Shown one piece after another: positions 12,390-23,639 of a stretch of 64,000 bases of DNA. The stretch comes from Hymenoscyphus infarciens (lineage: Eukaryota; Ascomycota; Leotiomycetes; Helotiales; Helotiaceae). The position numbers and the translations under genes are program-made. The stretch covers positions 1 through 64,000 of the forward strand of contig LLCB01000094.1 in NCBI GenBank assembly GCA_001414345.1, given 5' to 3'. Under the pieces are notes generated by a model. It made no database searches. It was not told the origin of the DNA and worked only from the letters and a program-made list of their open reading frames with translations. Numbering within the stretch: the stretch's first letter is position 1; each line of letters begins with the position of its first letter.

Positions 12390-13364
12390 TCAGAAAATCT
12401 TGCTCAAGACTCTCTTCACTTGCTCGGGCTGGTCCTCCGATCTTCGTTTCGCAGCAACCTGAGTTTGCTTGAAATGCCGTGGTCTTTCTCCTCCCTTCTT
12501 CTTCGCGCCAACGGCTGGCTCTTTCACGTCCTTCGTCTCCTTCGGGGTATCATCCTCGTCACTTCTCCTCTTGGCAGCCTTCTTTGCTTCCATGCCCTCC
12601 AACATCTTCGCCCTCTCAACATTCTGTACAAATTCCTTATTCTCCTTGGTGGTCTTGCTGATCTCCGCTCTCATTCTGCTGGCTCTCTCTGCATTTTCCG
12701 CTGCAATCTGCTCCGTCAGGTTATTCCATTTGAAGCCCTTCAGGTAGAGCAAATTCCACACATCGTCGTGATAATATGTGCCCTTCTTTCCGCCAATTGT
12801 CTGCGCATTCAAAAGCTCGCATGCTTGCTTCGCATTCTTCTTGTTGACAAATTCAACCCACCCATCAGTAAAGGACCGCTTCTTGTTTCCTCCGTTCTTG
12901 ACTCGACGAGCGTGGGAGGCGGGGTCTTCCGGAGACATGAATATGCGATTGATTTCGCCATATGGCTCGAGAAGCGATCGTAATTTGGTGGGTTTCATGA
13001 ATGGAGGTATGCGAGATAGATAGACGACGCCAGATTTTTTTATGGCTGCCCCTGAAGCAACTAGGTTTCTCTTGGTAAGAGGTCTCGAGACGCCTGGGAG
13101 ATCTTTAGGGTTGTCGCCCGTCGCAGCATCCGTCTCTTTTGCATCTGTGCTCTTTGAAGTGCGTCTACGTCTCTCTGGTTTTGGGGGCTTTTCGAGAGTG
13201 TCCAGTTCCTCGTCGCTCACATCGCTAGCATCGCTGTCGACCTTTCTCCTCTTCGAACTTCTCCCGCCCTTCTTCAAATCTTCCACTTCTGAATTGTATC
13301 CTTGGCTTCCATCGTCATCGCTGTTATCGGCTTCGAGGAATTCGTTGTGCTTTCGGGTTGCCAT
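12390..13364 (-). CDS. ESF2: ESF2/ABT1-type pre-rRNA processing protein
   Basis: Single exon, 324 aa. The ATG at 13364 is preferred because the upstream in-frame extension lacks another ATG and has no conserved look. The N-terminal third is acidic and Ser/Lys-rich. A single RRM-like domain (about 120-215) starts with GVVYLSRIPPFMKPTKLRSLL and includes GWVEFVNKKNAKQACELLN. A basic coiled C-terminus follows. Yeast Esf2 (316 aa, similar length) is a nucleolar factor of the small-subunit processome that stimulates Dbp8; this is family knowledge. The gene is divergent from the aldehyde dehydrogenase with only 194 bp between starts, so they share a promoter region. Confidence 0.93.
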   Translation of the reverse strand: MATRKHNEFLEADNSDDDGSQGYNSEVEDLKKGGRSSKRRKVDSDASDVSDEELDTLEKPPKPERRRRTSKSTDAKETDAATGDNPKDLPGVSRPLTKRNLVASGAAIKKSGVVYLSRIPPFMKPTKLRSLLEPYGEINRIFMSPEDPASHARRVKNGGNKKRSFTDGWVEFVNKKNAKQACELLNAQTIGGKKGTYYHDDVWNLLYLKGFKWNNLTEQIAAENAERASRMRAEISKTTKENKEFVQNVERAKMLEGMEAKKAAKRRSDEDDTPKETKDVKEPAVGAKKKGGERPRHFKQTQVAAKRRSEDQPEQVKRVLSKIF

Positions 13365-13558
13365 TGTAATGTTTGTGGTGTTGTAGTAGTCGTGGGGTGG
13401 GTTTAACTCGCGAACAAAATTTCCAGCAGTATTTATGACCCCTGCCGCTTTCTCTTTTAGCGCGACACCCCTGGGCTGGGCTGCCAGCGATAACTGATAG
13501 TACATCCCACTTTGTTACCTTTTCTCCTTCTCAACAAACACAACACAACTCCACCAAG
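13365..13558. promoter_or_regulatory. Compact bidirectional promoter, ESF2 / aldehyde dehydrogenase
   Basis: Only 194 bp lie between the two start codons, so both core promoters overlap here. A CA-rich stretch precedes the dehydrogenase ATG. No TATA box is obvious. Confidence 0.55.
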
Positions 13559-15105
13559 ATGTCCGTCGAAACGATCACCACTATTTCCCCCATCACCAAC
13601 AAGCCCGTTCTCACTCGAAGTGGCATCTCTGCTGCCGACCTCGCTGCCCTTCCAACCGTCGCCACTGAAGCATTCTTGAGCTTCCGCAAGACCTCTTTGG
13701 CAGAGAGACAATCAATCGTCAAGAAAGCACTAAAACTCCTGGATAACAAGCAAGATGTCCTCGCAAAAGAACTGACAGAGCAAATGGGAAGGCCAATTGC
13801 ATACACGGCCAAAGAAGTCACCACGGCTGTCAAACGAGGAGAGTATCTCCTCAAGATCAGCGAGGAGGCATTGAAGGACACATATGGAGAGGCCGAGAAA
13901 GGGTTCAAACGTTTCATCCGCAAAGTACCCGTCGGCCCTGTTTTGGTCCTATTTGCTTGGAACGTGAGCGAAGAATCAAACTTCCCTTTTCGGCTTGTCT
14001 AACTTGTCCTAGTACCCCTACTTAATCTTGGTAAATTCCCTGATTCCAGCCCTCCTTGCTGGAAACTCAGTCATTCTGAAGCCCTCCCCGCAAACACCCA
14101 CGATTGTCGAACACATCTCCTCAATCTTCACGGAAGCTGGTCTACCAGAAAATGTTATACAATACTTTCACTGTGGCTCTCCACTCATTATTGAAGCCAT
14201 CGTCCGAGATCCTAAGATTGCATTAGTATGCTTCACGGGCTCTGTAGCGGGTGGTCTGGCTGTCCAAACAGCCGCTGCGGACCGAATTGTAAATGTTGGA
14301 CTAGAGCTTGGTGGCAAGGACCCCGCGTACATTAGATCCGATGTTGACGTGGCATGGGCAGCAGAGGAAATTGTTGACGGTGCTGTGTTCAACTCGGGAC
14401 AAAGTTGTTGCAGTCTAGAACGTATTTACGTTGACGAGAAGATCCACGATGAATTTGTCGAGGCAGTACAGGCCGTTTTGAAGAACTACAAGCTCGGTGA
14501 CCCTTTCAATAAGGAAACTCACGTTGGACCTGTCGTCTCCAAGAGGTCCAAGGAAGCCATCGAGGCTCATATCAAGGATGCTCTGGAGAAGGGCGCTAAG
14601 GATGCTACTCCTGAAAACGCATCCTTTGCGTCCCCTCCACCAGAGGGCAATTATGTCAAGCCAACTTTGTTGACCAATGTCGACCATAAAATGAATGTTA
14701 TGACTGAGGAGACTTTCGGTCCTGTTATCCCTGTCATGAAGGTCAAGAGTGACGAGGAAGCCATTCGGCTCATGAACGATAGCGAATTTGGATTGACCGC
14801 CTCTATCTGGACCAAAGATACCAAAAAGGGTTCCGAGCTGGCGGAATCGGTAGACGCAGGAACGGTTTTCGTCAATAGATGCGATTACCCAAGCCCGGTA
14901 AGCTTGTCCACATACGGATCTTGGTCCAACTTGCGGGGAACGGCTACACGCTGATCGTACTGTAACTTATATCTGCTAATCTGCTGTGCAGGATCTCGCA
15001 TGGACCGGATGGAAAAATTCCGGAAAGGGAGTCACTTTGAGCAAATTCGGGTTCGACCAGTTTGTTAAGCTGAAGAACTTTCACGTCAAGGATTACCCCA
15101 AGTGA
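13559..15105 (+). CDS. NAD(P)-dependent aldehyde dehydrogenase
   Basis: Three exons, join(13559..13963, 14013..14897, 14992..15105), with introns of 49 and 94 nt; 467 aa. Junctions give FAWN-YPYL and PSP-DLAW, both expected in the family. The general-base Glu lies in LELGGKDP (E233) and the nucleophile Cys in FNSGQSCC (C267). FTGS is the NAD-binding turn and EETFGPVIPV is the usual C-terminal block. The enzyme oxidises an aldehyde to its acid; the exact substrate is not readable. Length and the KEVTTAVKRGEYLL region suit the succinate-semialdehyde-like branch rather than the 500-aa ALDH1/2 type. No targeting peptide is seen, so it is likely cytosolic. Confidence 0.92.
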
Positions 15106-16373
15106 GGTATATCTCCTTGTTCCTCTGCATCAAGCCTTAAATAAACCCACAATCCCCCACGCCCGATGATTACAAGCGAAGATAGTTTCAATAGATCTTC
15201 AATCGGTTTAGATCGGCTTTTTGTAATAATGGTTTCTTCTAGACGTGTGCAATCGTAACGTCGGTGGTGATTGCGGCTGGAGTATGCCAAACTAGACCCA
15301 GTGGAAAAGGCATAGAATAATTCGAGATGGCACAAACACAAGAGTACAACGGATGACGAGGTCTCCCATCTCCCCGAATCGTTAACCGTTGATTGTACAG
15401 CAACCTGGGGGTGGCCCCTTGCTTCTTTCCGATTGCTTGATAACCGCCTCCGTGAATATCCTTCCTTCACACGGGAGCAAAAGTCACCACACCTTGCTGC
15501 AAAGAAATTCGAGGAGGCTGGAAAAGGGGGCAAGTGTTACTCGATAAGCTTTTTCTTGTCTCGATGAAGGCTTTTCCATGCGTCTTCCTTTCATTTCTGT
15601 TGAGCTCCTGCGTGACCGTTCACTGCTGTGCTTCCGGGCAGAAGTCCGAGAGCATTGCACTTGAATCCTGTTGCTCAACCTCACATCAGCTCTTGAATCT
15701 TTTTGTTTGCCAATTTTTAATATATTCCGCGTGGGAAGTTTGACTCGGCATTCGCCGATCGTAGCATTCCTCAAGTCTGGAACCGGCCAACGCATGCTTT
15801 CCCAGCCATCGGCTCATGGAAACCTCATTCTTTGGAGTAAGGAGTCGCACGCGTCACGTTGTCGTGTTGCTGCCGCGACACTGGGAATGGGCAGCTCTGG
15901 GCATCTGTCGTGGAACCGCTTCCTATTGTACGACTGACTCTTGGTAATTTCGAGGGTTGCCCCTGGCAGCAAATAGCTTCAACTCTTGCTTCTTCATTTA
16001 TATATTCTTCAGAGGTTCCCCGGACAGTTCTGGGGAGTCATACTCAAGCAACAATTCTCAGGAAATATCACACTGTACCACAATCATTTATTTGGCGTTT
16101 TTCGTTCTTTCGACTTGTTTTATTCATTCAATTTAATTTGCAGTTCTTCAGCCAGCGAGCGATCTCCTTTCGTCATCTTTTCGTCATTCCCCTTTTTCAA
16201 AAGCATCAAAAATCGGTTCGACAGGGTCGTTCTGAGAATTCCAACTGTCAACCTCCCACATTTTTCACATCACATTCCTACCATAAAATAAATCCTACCC
16301 ACGCTTTCTCAAGACCAAAACATTCTCATACCTTTCGATACCATAGCAACATACACAAAACAGAAACACAACA
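15106..16373. other. Long spacer / leader before small gene
   Basis: About 1.3 kb without a supported gene. From about 15980 it becomes pyrimidine-rich and TTC/TTT-rich, and then CA-rich just before the ATG at 16374, as in strong fungal promoters with a long 5' UTR. The antisense frames here look like chance. Confidence 0.45.
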
Positions 16374-16889
16374 ATGTCCTGCTCTCAATTCTCAACCTTC
16401 ATCTGTCGGATTGGCAATAGATGCCTCGAGGCAGTTGGCATCAAAGCCAAGCCCGTTTCGAAATCCCTCATAATTGTAAGTTCACTTCATTCCCGCTTCC
16501 TTACATTCCAACTCTTCCCTACTAACCCTTTTCTCTAACAGAGCTCCCCATACAATTTCCAAGAAGGACCAGCAGTGAACTTCCCCGGTTACAGCGAAGA
16601 CGAGTAAGCACAAGAAATCCAATGTACATCCCGAACGCACTTGCATGCTAGCTACCCTTGCACATTCCCTGACACCCTCTTTTCGACAATTAGTATCTGC
16701 CTTATGAAGGAAAAAGCGATCGCTTCGACGGCTGTTACGGATGATGGGGAGAGCGATTTCAACTTCCCTGCTAGAAGACCTTCGAGACCACATTCGAGAG
16801 CTGGATCTGCGAGTTGTGGGTTGGGGAGAAGGGTAGCGTACCATGCGAGGAGAGTTAGTCGAGGATGTTTGCATCATAATCATAATTGA
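16374..16889 (+). CDS. Small uncharacterised protein (119 aa)
   Basis: Three exons, join(16374..16475, 16542..16603, 16694..16889). All splice sites are GT-AG with GTAAGT/GTAAGC donors and the phases are consistent, which supports a real gene despite its size. The N-terminus (about 1-35) is Cys-containing and mildly amphipathic (MSCSQFSTFICRIGNRCLEA). The middle has a short acidic phrase (PGYSEDD), and the tail is Arg/Ser-rich and ends in a His/Asn cluster. There is no clear signal peptide or membrane helix. I do not recognise the family. The long pyrimidine-rich leader suggests regulated or strong expression (inference). Confidence 0.6.
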
Positions 16890-17402
16890 TTTGTTGTGGG
16901 TGTTGATATAATATAAGAGCATGGGGAACGGGTCGGGTGTGAGACGGATGTAGGATATTTTGTATGGGTATATTTGGCTATAATTGGCATTTGCCTTGTG
17001 CTAGTGGTGGACAATCTCCTGTCAAAGGACAATATGGGAGTAGATCAGGGTGGCGTCGGGGTCTTAGGGGGTCTAGATGGGGATGTCTCACAGACGACTT
17101 GCACATTTTATTTATTGTAATCTTGGGATGGGGGGGGGATCAGGGACAAGAGGGCATCACCAAGCCTCAAACTCTTCGGAAGGGGAGAATTAAATTCCAT
17201 TTGTTCATCTACAAGAATTGCGTCGTATGTGCAGGGTATTAACATGCGTGGTATCCATTTCCCAAACGCTTCAACGCCATTTTAGTTTTCGTTCCTCGAA
17301 TGACGACCGGCTCTCGAAATACACCATGCCATAATCTCCATTCTCAAACGCCCAACACCATTCCGCTTCTCCCCGATCCTGTAAAGTGCAACGCCCATGA
17401 CA
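16890..17402. other. Spacer between convergent gene ends
   Basis: Holds the 3' ends of the small 119-aa gene and of the 579-aa gene on the other strand. A G-run of about nine lies near 17130. No gene is supported. Confidence 0.45.
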
Positions 17403-19216
17403 TTATTTGCCAGAACCTTCGCCAGGAAACAAGGGGGCCTGTAGCTTCGGGGCTCCTTCCGTCGCTGGTCCAACCTCGTACCGAGAATAATCGACTGGTC
17501 GGGGGTAGTAGTGGTAGTCCAGGTTTGGCAGTGTGGTGGAATGCTTATCACACTTCAATGGATCAACGTGTGGGAATGGACTTTTGTAGCGTTTGCAGTA
17601 GGCACATTGTGGACCTTCCTCCATTTCATCGGCGGACTTTTGGAGGGACATGTAGTAGGAGCGGTCGAGGGCGTCTAGTTTTTCTTGGTGTTCGGAGCGT
17701 GTGGGTTGTTGGAACATCTGTAAGTCATGTCAGATGTTGTCCTGTTTGTACGTGTTTGGTTGGGGAAAAGGGGGAGTTTGGGAAGACATACCTCATCGGT
17801 CATACCATCTAAATCCAAGTCTGTCATGCCTGCTTCCATATGTTCTATGCCCCAAACACCATCAAGAGCCTTTTCCTCGGCCTCCAATCCTCTCTCTTGG
17901 TACCCAAGTGATTGGTTGTAATTCTCCAAAGACATAGCGCTTGTGTGAGCAGGTTGCAGGTCACCAGGATTCAACGTCCGCTGTAACTCCTTCATTGCGA
18001 CAATCCTGGGGTCAGTTTCCTTGTTTTTCTCCCGCGCCGGAGTAGGTCCATAATGCATCTCCGTAAAGCCAAAATGACCAATTGGTTCATCCCGAAGTAA
18101 GAACTCCATGTTTCGTCGAATCTGCTGAAGCTTCTCCTCCTCTCTCGCCTCTCTCTGCTTCTTCTCCAACTGCTCTCTCGCCTCTCTCGCGCGTCTCTGC
18201 TCCTCACTCTCAACTACCTCCTCAACCTCCTCAAACTCCTCCTCAACAACCTTGCCAGCCTTCGCACGAGACTGAAGCTTCTGAGCCGCCTTTATCCTAT
18301 TCGCCCACAACTCATACCCCTTCTTCCCCTCATAATACACACTCCCGACACTCCTATACTTACTCCCCTTCTCAGGACGAACCTGATATCCCTCCTCGCC
18401 CCTCAAATCACTCGTAAAAGGATTCATCAAGCTCGCCTTCTTCTCCCTAAGCATCCTCTTCAACGCCGGCGAATATCTTTTCGCACCAGGCCGTCGTCGC
18501 GCAATCCGTCTACACTGCTTCATATAATAGCGATCCGCTAACTTCTGCTTCTCCCGATCCTCTTGCGAGACGAAGGAACGGCCGAGGAGAGCGAGCGAGG
18601 CGGCTTCGGCGGGTATGAGAGGCTGGTAGTAGATCCTAGCTCTTTGGCGGTTGAAGTCGTGGATTTTGAGATAGTGGACTGCGGTGGTTAGTTGATGGAG
18701 ACGGATGGGGGATTTTGGGGGGGGGGGGGATTTACGTTCGCGCTCAGTTAACTCGCAGACTTCTCCATAGTGGGGATTTGGGACGTCCATCGTGAACTTT
18801 GCGAATTTTAGGACGGGGGCCTTGAGCTGCTCTGGTGCTGTTACTTGAGGTGTTGGGAGGTTTTGGGCAGTCCCCTCGCGGTGGGATGGGGCTGCCATGT
18901 TGGGTGTTGCAGATTCTTGGGCAGTCCCCTCGCGGTGGGTTGGGGCTGCCATGTTGGGTGTTGCGGATTCTTGGGCAGTCCCCTCGCGGTGGGTTGGAGC
19001 TGCCATGTTGGGTGTTGCAGATTCTTGGGCAGTCCCCTCGCGGTGGGTTGGAGCTGCCATGTTGGGTGTTGCAGATTCTTGGGCAGTCCCCTCGCGGTGG
19101 GTTGAGATTGTGTTTTTGGGCGCTGCGGATTCTTGGGCAATCCCTTCGGACTGGTCTAGAACTATCTCTGCGGGTGTTGCGAATTCTTGGTCAGCTCCAT
19201 CACGCCAGTTGGGCAT
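17403..19216 (-). CDS. Uncharacterised protein with 18-aa tandem repeats and coiled coil
   Basis: Two exons, complement(17403..17717, 17792..19216), with a 74-nt intron; 579 aa. The N-terminal fifth holds about six copies of an 18-residue unit (consensus THREGTAQESATPNMAAP), four of them nearly identical. After this come a conserved-looking basic region (LHQLTTAVHYLKIHDFNRQR and ARRRPGAKRYSPALKRMLRE), an acidic stretch, and a long charged coiled coil (EEQRRAREAREQLEKKQREA). The second exon carries CAYCKRY and LKCDKH, a possible small zinc site. No enzyme motif is visible and I cannot name the family. The body looks like a conserved fungal protein; the repeat is probably lineage-specific. Confidence 0.75.
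18848..19171. repeat. 54-bp in-frame coding minisatellite
   Basis: Six head-to-tail 54-bp units start near 18848, 18902, 18956, 19010, 19064 and 19118. The middle four are nearly identical at base level; the first and last are degenerate. The period is a multiple of three, so copy-number change keeps the reading frame of the host gene. Confidence 0.9.
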
Positions 19217-19954
19217 GTTGGGCGGTTAGGCTGAGTTCGTGAAGATCGAAGGGTGTTGTGTCGACTTTGAAATTCGGTGACCATGACGCGAAAGGGAATT
19301 TAGCTAGCTGTCTAAGTGTTGCCGGTGAAATTTCTAGTTTGTTTTTTGATTCACTTAACCAACCATAAGCTGAAAGTGAAGAAATGTTAAAGTGAGTTCG
19401 GCTAAATTTTTACCTTTTCGCTTCTCGTCAAAGGTGAATCTCACAGGATTCTAACGTTTTAAAAAAATGGTAATTTACAGGATCTCTTTACGATCACAGC
19501 GCTACTGCTCTATTGTGTTCAAATTTCGCATAGTTGTTCCAAAGATGGTGAAGTTTGAGTGGAAGCTTACCACTATCAATGAAACCCTTTGGTGACATCG
19601 CTTAGCGTTTAGCGACATGAGTGACATATCCAAAAGCTAACGTGTGCTACAGATCCAACGCGCAGTACTCTCAACTGTCATCCTAGTCGTTAGCTTACAT
19701 TAAAGTGCGATGCGGCAATATTAGGGATGTATAAATGGCAAATATTAGCCTTGGTGAAAAGTGAGCTGAGAACAGGAGGCTTACCACACGCATACGGCCG
19801 AGTACATAAAGTATATATGTCCAACCGTTTCCAGCAATTTATGCTCTCCCGGCTCCGCATCGCTGGTGTTCTGTTCAGCCGCGGTCGCAATTAAATATCG
19901 CAACAGCAAGATGATGTTTCTGTAAGTCGACTTCTTCCGTCGCCATTTTTTTTA
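19217..19954. other. Intergenic, no gene seen
   Basis: AT-rich spacer between two minus-strand genes. It must hold the promoter of the 579-aa gene (right of 19216) and the 3' end of the 557-aa gene. The 201-nt antisense frame at 19690 looks like chance. Confidence 0.45.
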
Positions 19955-21628
19955 TCAATCCTCCGAAAGATCCACCACATCAACCAATTCCGTCTGACCA
20001 TTTGCCTTTACCCCCCCAGTGATTGTCGTACCCATAAACAGCCGCACGATATCTTCAAATCCCGGAAACGCCCCTGGAGCCTGCATACGAGCGAGGTTCA
20101 ATTTGCTGACTTCATTTCGGAGCTGTACATCTGAAGATATTCCTGTCCACTCTTTTCTACTGAAAGATCCGCAGATGCTAACCATCGCACTGCAAAGAAG
20201 AATCTCAGACATTTGATCATTGAATCTCCTGGTCTTCCACACTGGAGTACCTCGCAATTTCCAATTCATGATTCTCATCCCGATCTGTGGTAATGTTTTC
20301 AGAACATTGAGTTTCGTTTCGAAGCAAGCCTCTTTTGCTCCTCGTCTTGCGAGCCGTTCGATGGTGTTGTCAACGACAAGTTTGACCTCCGAGGCTGCCT
20401 CTTCCCTTTTTGCAGGAGAATACGCACATGCATCAGCTTCGTCGAATACTCCATTCAAACAATTGAGTAGCCTGTCGCAACCGAGTGGGACAGATCCCGA
20501 GCTGTCAATAAAAAGATCGACGAGGTTGTCCAATATGCTCCAACACTTGTTCCACCTTTCTGAATAAACTCCATGTATCCATCTCAGATATAAAATCTTG
20601 GCGAACAATCCATGACTGTTTGCTATCAGTTCGTTTGGAGAGAGGCCACGAACCAGAATTCGAAGTCTATTGTGGTAGGGCGAGTGAACGCTATAATCGA
20701 GGCTATCCGACAATTCTGGCGACATTTCAGGTTCCAATGCTCGCATCTCGGCAGCTACAGTTCCAACTTCTTGTTCTGATAGCAGCTTCGCGATATTTAA
20801 CATAGTGTTGCAGAGGTATTTCTCAGCACTGCCTGCTTCATCTCCCCATGACCCGGCTTCCATTAGACACATTCCAATATCTGCCAGCGCATTCAAGGCG
20901 CTTATCTTTGTCTTGAAACAAGAAGAAGGAAGAACGTAGGAGACGATCGAGTTTCGGATGATTCTCACAACAAAATCGGAATTGGAGTTCTTCGCTGAAG
21001 TCAAACCAACCGCAAAGAAATCTTTGATTATGCTGAGAGGTTTTTCAAAACCCACCTCCCCAGAATAACGAAGGAGTCGCAGGACGTCATCCAGATGTTT
21101 CCAAGGATTTGGGTCACAGAGTTCTCGGGGATTGTGCCTCAACTCTTTTATTTTGTCCAAGAAAGCAACTTCGTCTCTTGTAAGACTCTTGACATCATAA
21201 TCCGTCATGGTATCCAGGATCTCGTACATGGCCTGAATCAGAGCTGCAGGTACAGGTCCAGCTCTCACAGAGTCCGATACCATCTCCCGCGGGGCGTACG
21301 CAACTCCCATAGCCGTATCGATGAGAAGATGTAGGGCATTGATTTTCGTATCGATATGCGCGTGTTGGTGTGCAGCTTGTGGTACGACCTTCTCCCGCAC
21401 CATCTTCAGAATTATAGCTGAGATCCTCGTACCCAATGCCTGTTCTCCCAATACTTGTATACCATCGTCCTCCGCCAGACTCTGCTGAAATTCTGCAAGG
21501 ACTTCGGAGAAATCGACGGGGTTTGTGTTTCTGCCATGCTGCTGTGCGCGCATCACGACCGAGAAAGCATTGCTGGTGGGGGGCCGCGCCGGTGACGAAT
21601 ATGGGTATTGCTGTGACATTGTTGCCAT
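19955..21628 (-). CDS. Uncharacterised helical protein (557 aa)
   Basis: Single uninterrupted exon opened by ATG 21628 (MATMSQQYPYSSPARPPTSN). After a short Pro/Ser-rich start, nearly the whole protein looks alpha-helical with repeated leucine-rich amphipathic stretches (INALHLLIDTAMG, WKHLDDVLRLLRYSGEVGF, ISALNALADIGMCLMEAGSW, LNVLKTLPQIGMRIMNW). The phrases ALADIGM and TLPQIGM are alike and suggest a helical, ARM/HEAT-like repeat. It ends in an acidic VVDLSED. No catalytic motif, signal peptide or membrane helix is seen. I do not recognise the family. Confidence 0.75.
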   Translation of the reverse strand: MATMSQQYPYSSPARPPTSNAFSVVMRAQQHGRNTNPVDFSEVLAEFQQSLAEDDGIQVLGEQALGTRISAIILKMVREKVVPQAAHQHAHIDTKINALHLLIDTAMGVAYAPREMVSDSVRAGPVPAALIQAMYEILDTMTDYDVKSLTRDEVAFLDKIKELRHNPRELCDPNPWKHLDDVLRLLRYSGEVGFEKPLSIIKDFFAVGLTSAKNSNSDFVVRIIRNSIVSYVLPSSCFKTKISALNALADIGMCLMEAGSWGDEAGSAEKYLCNTMLNIAKLLSEQEVGTVAAEMRALEPEMSPELSDSLDYSVHSPYHNRLRILVRGLSPNELIANSHGLFAKILYLRWIHGVYSERWNKCWSILDNLVDLFIDSSGSVPLGCDRLLNCLNGVFDEADACAYSPAKREEAASEVKLVVDNTIERLARRGAKEACFETKLNVLKTLPQIGMRIMNWKLRGTPVWKTRRFNDQMSEILLCSAMVSICGSFSRKEWTGISSDVQLRNEVSKLNLARMQAPGAFPGFEDIVRLFMGTTITGGVKANGQTELVDVVDLSED

Positions 21629-22002
21629 TCTCGATGTTGAGGAGGAATTGGGGGGTCAATTGGTCGTATATTGAGGCATCCTCAATGCTGGCAGAGAGAT
21701 ATCGGGTGATTTGGAGGAGAGGGATACAAGAAATCGCGAAACTTGCACGAGATCACCATTTACAACTAAGTTCTCCCGAATATTCACCCGAGTATTCACC
21801 CGGCCGCCAAGGCCCCTAATATTTCAAAGTACCAAGTAAGCCATCAAATTATAACTCAATTGCTTCAGGACGAGTGAGAATGTTTGTTTCAAAAGATATA
21901 GGTTAAAAACTCCAATTGTACTAAATCATATGTCTTATCTTAAAAAGTTGGAACAAATATTTACCCCTCTTTTAGGTATTCTTATCGTGAGGCACAGCGA
22001 CT
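21629..22002. other. Spacer upstream of HET remnant
   Basis: AT-rich from about 21840. It must hold the promoter of the 557-aa gene. The missing 5' end of the HET gene would lie here but cannot be recognised. Confidence 0.4.
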
Positions 22003-23512
22003 ACATGGTATAACAGCTGCCTCAACAATCACACCCAATGTCAAGAAAGATTGGACTTCATACCCACCAGGGTAATTGACGCGGGACCAGAAGACGGTTC
22101 CGTTGACCCATTTCTTTATACAACCACAGAAGACGACAAATCAAAACCATATCTAGCTCTAAGCTATTGCTGGGGCGAGCAAACAGATGACAACCAAAGC
22201 CTGAAAACAACAGAGGAGACATTCCAAGCCCGAGCACGCAGATCGGGATGGAACAGTTCCCATCATGTTGCCGAGATGCAGTCTTCATCACACGGAAACT
22301 CAGATTTCGATTTCTCTGGATCGACGCAATTTGCATCCTTCAACAGCAACAGTCAGGCGTAGACTGGTCAAGGGAATCCGCAAAAATGGCAGATATCTAC
22401 GCGAACTCAGTGATTACCATTTCAGATGGAGCCGGTGACCGTTGTAATTCTTCGATTTTTCAGCCTAGGTCGACATGTCATGTTGGGATCCAAGTTGAGT
22501 TCGAGGGACAGTCGGGTCAGAAAGAGTTTATGGGATTCCGAGAATGGCCTGGTGATCTTCACACGGTCGTTAGCAAAAGCGAAATTTATGCTCGAGGTTG
22601 GACCATGCAAGAAAGGATGCTTTCCAATCGAATCCTTCATTTCACTCCCCAGCAGGCATATTGGCAATGCAGCGGGGAAGAACATAGTGAGGATGGGCGA
22701 AATAAAGCGCAAATGCAGAGCGAAGGGTCCAGAAAACATCGTCTACACCTGCGTCAGGACGTGGGAGAGCGAGAATTGCGGACTCGATGGTATGAAATTG
22801 TGAGCGCGCACAAAGAGAAGAAATTCTCCATTCCCACTGACCTTCTCCCTTCGTTGGCGGGAATGACAAAGGCTCACCAGCCGCGGTTCAAATCCATGTA
22901 CATTGCTGGGCATTGAGAAGCCCATTTGCCTCAAAGTCAACTATGGATATATCACCCAGTATATAGTAGCAAAAGAACTTCATCCCTGACCTCCCCTTCG
23001 TGGTCATGGATCACCGGGCTAGGCACTAGTTATGGATATGGATATAGAGCTACAGGGGACGAAGCGATTGCCAAAGTTGAAATATCACTGTTGATGTAGA
23101 CAGCGAAGAGCACTGGTTTTTAGGTCATTCAAAGTCCGCCTGGATAGGTCTTCTGGGGAAGTTAAAAAAATTGACATACAGGACGAATGCAAATACATAT
23201 GGATCATGCATCAGATGGATGATAGATCCGGAAGCAGAGTTTCATGGTGAACCCGAGTATCACTCGCACGAGGAATCTTTTTTAGATGGGGAAAGCTACG
23301 ATGGACAAAGTGTCAGTATTGATTGTTGGGGGATTGCTATTTCAGTAAGCAGAGAGTATTCCGAGGCCTCTTGGTTCTTTCAACTGCTCCTACTAGAAAA
23401 AATGGGCGAAGAGAGAATGGTATTCAAGAGACGAGGTATAGCCATATTATCTCCTACAAGGTTCCAGGAACTATTTGGCGATGCGAAAGAAGAAAGTATT
23501 ATGCTAATCTAG
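22003..23512 (+). pseudogene. Broken HET-domain (heterokaryon incompatibility) gene
   Basis: HET-domain motifs appear in order but in different frames. YNSCLNNHTQC precedes DFIPTRVIDAG, then PYLALSYCWGEQ (about 22150-22190). After a frame change between about 22225 and 22248 come DAVFITRKLRFRFLWIDAIC and ADIYANSVITIS, then ARGWTMQERMLSNRILHF. The frame ends at TGA 22914-22916. Later pieces (PSWSWITG near 23000; the C-terminal run to ELFGDAKEESIMLI at 23512) need further shifts and cross stops. The 5' end lacks a credible start. Intact HET proteins trigger cell death when incompatible fungal strains fuse. No splice sites rescue the shifts, so it is dead unless these are sequence errors. Confidence 0.85.
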
Positions 23513-23639
23513 TTTTACTGTAATACTTGATGAGAATATTCTGTAGATTTACTGCAGCAACTGTTAACAAATATGTTCTCTTCCATGTTTTCATGTGTAC
23601 TGAAATCCCACTCCTCAATTTTAAAATAGCCGAGCGTCT

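Noticed and set aside
18835..19242. Open frames on the opposite strand of the 54-bp repeat
   Set aside because: The repeat has a period divisible by three, so every frame tends to stay open; only the minus frame joins a conserved body.
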